DNA from: Pegoplata infirma | Taxonomy: Eukaryota > Arthropoda > Insecta > Diptera > Anthomyiidae | NCBI GenBank assembly: GCA_963921195.1 | Contig: OY992537.1 | Location: 125,413,347 to 125,477,346 of the forward strand | Direction of reading: 5' to 3' | Length of the DNA stretch: 64,000 nucleotides | Shown: positions 57,406-64,000 of the stretch, piece after piece | How positions within the stretch are numbered: the stretch's first letter is position 1 | Layout of the letters: every line of letters begins with the position of its first letter | The notes under the pieces: generated by a model | Database searches by the model: none | What the model was told of the DNA's origin: nothing | What the model saw: the letters and a program-made list of their open reading frames with translations, nothing else | Made by a program: the position numbers and the translations under genes

Positions 57406-57777
57406 ATGTCGATGAGTGCCGTGATCCTAGAGCTTGCGGTTTAAATGCCCTTTGTATAAATACAGTTGGCAATTATACTTGTACCTGCCCAGAAGGCTTC
57501 TATGGTAATCCCTATGATGGTTGCCATGATATAGACGAATGTTCCAATCCCAAAGTGTGTGGCCCTGGTGCCATATGCACAAATCTGGATGGCAGTTATC
57601 GCTGCGACTGTCCTACAGGTTATGAGGGTGATGGTCGTTCAGAAGCCGGTTGCATAGACTTTGATGAATGTGCACGCTCACCATGTGGTCGCAATGCTCA
57701 ATGTTTGAATTTAGATGGTAGTTTTAAATGTCTCTGTCCAGATGGTTATTCAGGTGATCCCGCTCAAGGTTGTGAAG
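57406..57777 (+). CDS. dpy: dpy exon 5 of window: three calcium-binding EGFs
   Basis: Acceptor TTTTTTCTAG ends at 57405 and donor G|GTAAGT is at 57778. The exon is 372 nt (124 codons), phase 1. Three EGF modules begin DVDECRDPRAC, DIDECSNPKVC and DFDECARSPC. Each has six cysteines and the C-x-N-x4-[YF]-x-C hydroxylation pattern (for example CINTVGNYTC, CTNLDGSYRC and CLNLDGSFKC). The third has Phe in place of Ile/Val in the D-[IV]-D-E-C motif. Confidence 0.95.
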
Positions 57778-58197
57778 GTAAGTTTTAGTTTTAAGTGCTG
57801 CATTTTTTTCTTTAGAAAAGAAAACAAATTTTAAAGCTTTAAATTTTTTCGTTATCTCATTTTATATATTTTTACTACTGCACCCACCAAAAAAAAATAT
57901 CAAAAATAAAATTCGACTGAATTTTACAAAAAACTTTTCGAAATGGCACTCATTTTTTTATTACATCAACTCAATTCAACATTTACGCACGACTTCATTA
58001 TGTTTTATATGTATTTTTTTTACACTACTATTTATTAAAAAATATTGTTTATTTTGCAAATAACTCATTAATAATGATGGTTTAATTAATCAAATAAACC
58101 ATAAAACTTATTGCAAAACTAATCCAAAATAAAAAAAAACACTCATTTTTTTAAACATTCAACCAAAAAAACAAAAAAAAAAAACTCATTCAAACAG
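57778..58197 (+). other. 420 bp intron, no additional feature
   Basis: Canonical GTAAGT donor and CAG acceptor. A-rich near the 3' end instead of a clear pyrimidine tract. No repeat recognised. Confidence 0.7.
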
Positions 58198-58572
58198 ACG
58201 TCGATGAATGCTCTATTAACAATCCATGTGGTTTGGGTGCTGAATGCGTGAATATGGGCGGTAGTTTTGCATGTCGTTGTCCGCCTGGTTTTATGCTCGA
58301 AAATTATGCATTTGAGGAATATAATACTACTGCCACTACTACTACTACTACAACAACATTATCGCTTGATACTACACAAACACCAACTACAACAACAGCT
58401 TTATTAATGGCCAAAAGTGGTGCCGGTTTGGCTTGCATAGATGTGGATGAATGTAATTTAAATAATGGTGTCGCTAAATGTGGCACCAATGCTAAATGCA
58501 TTAATTTTCCCGGTTCATACCGTTGCTTATGTCCAAGTGGTTTTCAAGGCCAGGGTTATTTGCATTGTGAAA
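58198..58572 (+). CDS. dpy: dpy exon 6 of window: two EGFs with a Thr-rich insert
   Basis: Acceptor CAAACAG ends at 58197. The donor at 58573 is A|GTTAGT, with T rather than A at +3, so somewhat weak. This choice restores E-N-I-N-E-C across the junction, as in Drosophila. The first EGF begins DVDECSINNPC. Between its fifth and sixth cysteines lies a low-complexity insert (about 58318-58420) of roughly 40 residues with 17 Thr, encoded by ACT/ACA repeats. The module then closes at GLACI, and a second EGF begins DVDECNLNNG and ends at YLHCE. The Thr run looks mucin-like and could be O-glycosylated; that is inferred from composition only. Confidence 0.93.
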
Positions 58573-58599
58573 GTTAGTATTATTTCTTTTAGTTAAGAC

Positions 58600-60055
58600 A
58601 AAAAAAAAAAACAAGAGCTTCTTTAGCCAAAAGTTGTTAAAAGAAAATTTGTAAGCTTTTTTTGTATGATTTAGGGAAAAATAAAGTTCATTTATGCTGG
58701 AAAGCTTTTATTAAATTGAAAGATTGAACTTTTGGACTACAAATTCTACTTAAAAGTTTAAAAAATACATAACTGAGCTTTTGAAACATAAAAGCTTTCA
58801 GGTTTTGTGATTAGTTTTTTTTTTATTTTCCTAACAGCATAGTTCCTTTTTTAAAACACCAAATTTTAAAAATTTTAATTTATCCAGCAATTTTTTTGGA
58901 ACAGATTCCAAATGCAACAGATTCTGGATTATATTCTATATTCTTGTTGGAATGCCTTCGTAACATTTTCTAATGTAAATCATCACTTACAGAATTTTTA
59001 GCAGAATTAATTCCCAGATTCTGCAAACGGTTATTAATAATAAAAAAATTTTCTGAGTATTAAAAAATGTTTTTAAATTAAAGGCTCAAAACTTTTTCAA
59101 AAGCTTTTTTACAATTGTAAAGCTTTTACCTTAATTTACACTATACCTTAATTTCGAATATAAGTCATTGACCCTAGAATGTTAGCTGGTTATTTTAACA
59201 TGTTAGTTGATTAAAAGCTCTAATTTTTTAAAAGCTTTTATACAAGCTTTTACCTAAATTTAAACAAGTATGCTTTAATTTCGAATATAAATCATCAACT
59301 CTAGACTGTGTAGTTCTTTATTTAAAAAAAAAAATAAAAAATCATCGATTCTAGAATGTTTATCAGAACTAATACCTGGATGCTATTATGCATTCTGCAA
59401 CCAATTGTTTACAGACAAACTCCATTGAAAATTAAAAAAAAAAAATTATTGGGCTTTTAAAAATTAAAAGCTTTAAGTTTCTTTATATTCAAAACACCAA
59501 ATTTTTAAATTTTACTTTACCCAGGATTTTTTTTTTTTTTGGAACAGATTCCTAGTGCAACAGCTTTTAGAACATATTCTATATTTTATAATCTTGTTAG
59601 ATTGTTTTCGTAACAGCTTTGAATGTAAATCATCGCTTCTAGAATGATTTTTTTGAATTGATTCCTGGATACTTAATGCATTCCGCAACCGATTATCAAG
59701 AATAGAAAATTTAATCGGGTATTGAAAATTTTTGTTTGGTTAAAAGCTCTAAATTTTTCGAAAGCTTTTATACATGTGGAAAGCTTTAACCTTAATTTAC
59801 TATACCTTAATACACATAGAATGTTAGCTGGTTATTGAAAAATGTTAGTTGATTAAAAGCTCTACTTTTTCAAAAGCTTTTATGCAAGTAGAAATCTTTC
59901 ACCTAAATGTACAAAATAAAAATTTCGAAAATCTAGGTACTTAAAATAATTCTTTGATTAAATCTCTCAGGTTTTAAAAGCTTTAATGCAAATTAAAAGC
60001 TTTAAACTTAATTTTTAAACTACTAGTTTCTTAAAAAAGCTTTTGCTAAAAATGT
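58600..60055 (+). repeat. Degenerate repeat rich in AAAGCTTT, first part
   Basis: Recurring segments of roughly 120-300 bp include TAGAATGTTAGCTGGTTATT, GTTGATTAAAAGCTCTA, AAAAGCTTTTA, GAATATAAATCATC and GCAACCGATT. Long stretches at 58900-59060, 59340-59420 and 59560-59720 are clearly related to each other. Intron DNA, non-coding. Confidence 0.65.
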
Positions 60056-60059
60056 ACTT

Positions 60060-60610
60060 ACAAGGAAGGTCTCCCTAGTGTCATCCACCTATCTTTATGG
60101 TTTTATTTTATAGAACAGGAAAAATAAAGGGACACGTATTTTTTTTAAGCGGCCCAAAGTCATATTTAGGGGGTAAAAAATGAGGTGGGAAGAAACAGTA
60201 ATTTTTCAGTTTTTTGCGTTTATCTCCCATAATGTGTAAAGAAACCTAGAAATGAAAGCTCGTTCAAAAACCTATCTTCATGTGCAAAGAACGTGTCCAA
60301 ACGTCACAACTTTTCGTCAAATTGAGTAAAATTCAAAACTTTTAGGACTTTTTTGGTAATAAGTCAAATATATAAACGTTTTTGGCACGCGGTTAGCATC
60401 ACGAGATACCTTTAATCTGATGCCATATGTGCCTACATTAATATTGAGTAAATGGGCGTTAATCATAAAAATCTGAAAAAAGATCAACTTCGCCCCATAC
60501 AAATCGACCCCTTGTAAAAATGAGTTTGGGCCGCTAAAAAAAATACGTGTCGAATTAAATTTCGTTCTGAACAATATATCAAAATTTCATGAAGATCGGA
60601 GGGTGATACT
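60060..60610. mobile_element. Family E TIR element, copy 3
   Basis: Left ACAAGGAAGGTCTCCCTAGT then GTCATCCACC. It runs to GAAGATCGGAGGGTGATACT, where the terminal GGGAGACTTC is lost. Same orientation as the copy at 8965. Confidence 0.68.
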
Positions 60611-61103
60611 TTTTAGTTTCGACCTGTTAATCCAATTAATTAAGTTACTTAAATGATAAAAGTTTTTTAAGTTTATTTGCTTTCAAAACAGCGAAGCTTA
60701 ATGGATAAATTTACAAAATAAAGCTCTATTTAAAAAAGCTTTCATGAGCTATGCGTGAAAATAAAAGCCATTTACCTGCAATAAAATTCTTAACACTTTC
60801 AAAAACTTTCAGCAAATCTGTCTTTGTTATGGAAGCTTAATTGGTTTTCGCCTGTAAATGGGATCGATTTAATAGATAAAGCCATAAAAGCTCTTTAAGT
60901 TTATTAATTTAATGCGAAGAATATATAAAGGATAATATTTCGGATAGAAACATATTACAGATAAGCGTCAAATCAATTTCCTTAAAGTCCTGTTCTCAAA
61001 ATCCTTCTTTTTTTCAAAATTACACATACATTACATAATATTTTAAAAAGCTTTTTTTTATAACTTTAATGTTGTATTTATTCGACCTATAAATTGGTAA
61101 TGT

Positions 61104-61362
61104 AAATGAAATAATTGTGCTCGAGATCTGTTGTTTTAAATCGTTTTTATTTTATTTCTCCGATATTTCGAAATTCATCGAATTTCATCTTCAGGGGCAC
61201 TTGTAAAAATTACGCAAACAACTATAGCTTAAAGTTCATTTTGTTTGTGTAATTTTTACAAGTGCCCCTGAGGATGAAATTCGATGAATTTTGAAATATC
61301 GGAGAAGTTATATAACAATTATTTAAAACAACAGACCTCGAGCTCAATCATTTCATTAACGT
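61104..61362. mobile_element. Palindromic MITE, about 260 bp
   Basis: Left ATGAAATAATTGTGCTCGAG with TCTGTTGTTTTAAAT is mirrored by AACAACAGACCTCGAGCTCA with ATCATTTCAT. CATCTTCAGGGGCACTTGTA faces TACAAGTGCCCCTGAGGATG near the centre at 61225. No ORF. Confidence 0.76.
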
Positions 61363-62371
61363 TTAAAAAAAGCTTTTAAAAACTTATTATTCGATTTGTT
61401 TAAAATGTAAAAACATCTTGCATAGTTGAAGTTAAATTGCTTAATAACCTGATATTGTGTTAGTTATTATTTTTTCAAAAGCTTTTTTACTGTACACAAT
61501 TTAGAAACATGAAAATCAACAATTATAGCTTTAGGGCTCTTTATAAAAAAACCCTGTCCTTTTAGTAGAACTCTTATCATATGAAGTTTTCCAATAAATG
61601 AATTAACAGCGAATACTTTCTAAGCACTTTTAATATAAAAGCTTTCACATTATATATATAATCAAAAAAAATTCGTCCCAACACATATACCATTAGCAAT
61701 ACACAAAAATCGTATATTGACCGTTAGAAAATCTTATATCAAAGCTTTTCCCAAAAATCATTTGATTTGACAGCTTTTTAAAAAGTTTAAAAATATCTCA
61801 TCTTTTCCACACAATAACATTTCGAATTGCTTTCATAATATGTGAAAAAAAAAAAACGAAAAATCACCACAAATTTAATTTACCACATAAAAGCTTACAA
61901 ATTTTAAACAACTTAAGTATATCTATTATCATAAGCTTTCTTATGCTCTACTATTTCTTTTATATACAAAAAAAAAGCTTTTTAGCATGCTTTTCTCAAA
62001 ACTTGTCTGTCCCTTTTTATATACTCTCTACTTTTCTTTAGGATTCACTTTTATAGCTTTCTCAATATATCTCATCAACTTTATATTCGTTAAGAAAAAG
62101 CTTTCTTCTAGTCTACTGCTGCTCTTTTTCACGCTATTCTCTCTTTTTTATATCTAAGTTTGTTTTTTTTTATAAACACTAATTTCATTAACATTTTTTT
62201 TTAAATTTTTATAACTATTACACTATCCCACCAACTCACCAAAACTGTGCAATTGTTCCAAAAAATACAAATATACACAATATCTCAATGGCTTTCACCC
62301 AAAATGTCTCACTTCCACTACGTTCGTTATACTGTTGTACTGTTAAAAATACCAATCCTTCGTTCCTTCAG
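61363..62371 (+). other. 3' end of the 3.8 kb intron
   Basis: More AAAGCTTT-type sites (about 61367, 61480, 61636, 61745, 61973 and 62093), then a T-rich region, then AC-rich sequence before the CTTCAG acceptor. No exon. Confidence 0.6.
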
Positions 62372-64000
62372 ATATCAATGAATGTCAAGATAATCCTTGC
62401 GGTGAAAATGCTGTCTGCACTGATACAATCGGCAGTTTTGTATGTAATTGCAAACCTGATTTTACCGGTGACCCCTTCCGCGGTTGTACGGATATCGATG
62501 AATGTTCCACATTGGAAAAACCTTGTGGTGATCATGCTATTTGTGAAAACAAACAACCCGGTTATGAGTGCAAATGTCCTCAGGGCTTTGCTGGAAAACC
62601 AGATGCGAAAACGGCCTGCGAACAAGTCGATGTTAATATACAATGTTCTACGAATTTCGATTGTACCAATAATGCTGAATGTATAGAAAACCAATGTTTC
62701 TGTTTAGATGGATTCGAACCTCTGGGATCTAGTTGTGTGGATATTGATGAATGTCGTACCCATGCTGGTGTCTGTGGGGATCATGCTCAATGTACAAATA
62801 CCCCTGGCTCGTATAGATGTGATTGCGAAGCTGGCTATGTCGGTACGCCTCCAAGAGTTGCTTGCAAGGAACCTTGTGAAGATGTTCACTGCGGTGAACA
62901 TGCTTATTGTAAACCAGATGGAAATGAAGCTTATTGCATTTGTGAAGAAGGTTGGACTTTCAATCCCAGTGATGTTTCCGCTGGTTGTACAGATATTGAT
63001 GAATGTGATTCAGTACATGGTCCCTTTGGTAGCTGTGGTTTAAATGCTACTTGCACCAACTCTTTGGGTAGCTTTGCATGTTCCTGTCCTCCTGGTTTCT
63101 CAGGAGATCCTCGTAATAAATGTGTTGATGTTGATGAATGCAGATCTGGAAATAAATGTGGAGAGGGTGCTGAATGTATTAATATGAATGGTGGAGGTTT
63201 CACCTGTAAATGTCCCGAAGATTCTATACCAGATCCTGATGCCACCATTAGATGTGTTCCTATTGTTACTTGTAGTCAAGATAACGATTGTCCTGGTAAT
63301 GCTGTTTGTGATTCAACTAAAAGATGTTTATGTCCTGAGCCTAATGTGGGCAATGATTGTCGACATCCTTGCGAATTTAAGAATTGTGGTTCTCATGCCC
63401 AATGTATGTTGGCTAATGGCCAAGCACAATGTTTGTGTGCTGAAGGTTTTACTGGTAGCCCTGATATGCCTGGAGGTTGTAATGATATCGATGAATGTAA
63501 GGCTAATCCATGTGCTACAAATGCCATTTGCTCAAATACTCCTGGTGGCTATCAGTGTCAATGTCCCACCGGGGCATCTGGTGATCCTTATCGTGAAGGT
63601 TGTGCCACTACTAGAGCTCCTCCCGCCTGTTCAGACTCTAATCCTTGTGCTGCGGGAGAATCTTGTGTTTCAGATTCTTTCACCGGTACTAGTGTATGTA
63701 TTTGTCGCCAAGGTTATGAAAGAAATTCCGGTACTGGACAATGTCAAGATATTGATGAATGTTCTGCACAACGCTCTAAGCCAGCCTGTGGTCTTAATGC
63801 TTTATGTAAAAATCTTCCCGGCAGTTATGAGTGCCGCTGCGCTTCAGGTTTTAATGGTAATCCCTTCGTTATGTGTGAACAATGTAATACTCCAGAATGT
63901 CAATGTCAACCTCCATATAAATTGGTAGGCAGCAGTTGTATTTTGGCCGGTTGTTCAAATGGTGAAAAGTGTCCTAGTGGTGCTGAATGTATATCTATTG
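62372..64000 (+). CDS. dpy: dpy exon 7 of window: about 12 EGF modules, open at window end
   Basis: Acceptor CTTCAG ends at 62371. The frame stays open to the last base, 542 full codons. In order I see modules starting NINECQDNPC, DIDECSTLEKPC, VDVNIQCSTNFDC, DIDECRTHAGVC, EPCEDVHC, DIDECDSVHGPFGSC, DVDECRSGNKC, PIVTCSQDNDC, RHPCEFKNC, DIDECKANPC, PPACSDSNPC and DIDECSAQRSKPAC, followed by a partial Cys-rich stretch CNTPECQCQ. Calcium-type EGFs alternate with shorter Cys modules lacking D-x-D-E-C, the layout typical of Dumpy. No intron is evident in 1.6 kb, in contrast to the single-module exons upstream. Long open stretches in other frames here are shadows caused by the biased codons. Confidence 0.95.

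Larger units (their letters stand above)
3070..64000 (+). other. dpy: dumpy (dpy) ortholog, partial gene, 7 exons visible
   Basis: Gene-level entry. Seven exons join into one open frame of about 990 codons with no stop, all through phase-1 introns. The order LDLa-like segment, short Cys-rich segment, single EGF exons, then multi-EGF exons, and the wording of individual modules, match the N-terminal region of Drosophila Dumpy. Dumpy is a giant zona-pellucida-domain, membrane-anchored apical matrix protein. It resists tension at epidermis-cuticle attachments, in wing, trachea and muscle tendon sites. That function is known for the family and not visible here. The initiator codon and signal peptide lie before the window and the gene runs past base 64000. 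Introns, in order: 95 bp, 3.9 kb, 49.6 kb, 147 bp, 420 bp, 3.8 kb. The giant intron carries almost all the repeats listed below. Confidence 0.93.

Noticed and set aside
62288..63928. Long frames at 62288-62686, 62708-63043 and 63188-63928, plus minus-strand ones
   Set aside because: They are off-frame shadows of the dpy exon, whose true frame is open throughout and has regular EGF cysteines.

Overview
The window is AT-rich nuclear DNA from a higher fly, most likely a calyptrate such as a blowfly, flesh fly or house-fly relative. The evidence is the intron/exon structure, the many INE-1/DINE-1-like elements with ACAGACGGACGGACATCGCT cores, and an insect-type LINE. It holds one host gene, on the + strand: the 5' half (start not included) of the ortholog of Drosophila dumpy (dpy). 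This is a giant membrane-anchored apical extracellular-matrix protein made of hundreds of EGF-like modules. No RNA gene, CRISPR array, bacterial operon or second host gene was found.

Gene layout. I place seven exons by reading frame, splice sites and EGF spacing: 3070-3319, 3415-3516, 7444-7560, 57127-57258, 57406-57777, 58198-58572 and 62372 to past the window end. Every intron is phase 1, as expected for shuffled EGF exons. The exons encode an LDLa-like segment and a short Cys-rich segment, then about 18 EGF-like modules, most opening with the calcium-binding signature D-[IV]-[DN]-E-C. The signal peptide and start codon lie upstream of the window. The protein continues beyond the window.

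Introns. Most of the window is intron, and one intron (7561-57126) is 49.6 kb. They hold four kinds of sequence. (1) INE-1/Helentron-like elements of three related families, called A, C and D here. (2) Long inverted-repeat 'foldback' elements of four families, called FB1-FB4, plus many small palindromic MITEs, often nested up to three deep. (3) Tandem arrays built from short palindromes: a GTAC-rich array of about 145 bp units, a TATCGATA-rich (DRE/BEAF-like) array, a 35 bp array, and TGAGTG minisatellites. (4) A CR1/L2-like LINE on the minus strand with an intact 968-aa endonuclease/reverse transcriptase ORF.

The most unusual signal is a motif of about 25 bp with core AAAGACTTAAGACACAAAC. 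It occurs about 17 times, in otherwise non-repetitive intron DNA, and its orientation is sorted: all sense-strand copies from 2.9 to 17.2 kb are one way, all from 23.8 to 41.1 kb are the other way, and two weak copies near the 3' side return to the first. In the pre-mRNA the two sets would be complementary, so they could pair and fold the giant intron. This is an inference and needs testing.
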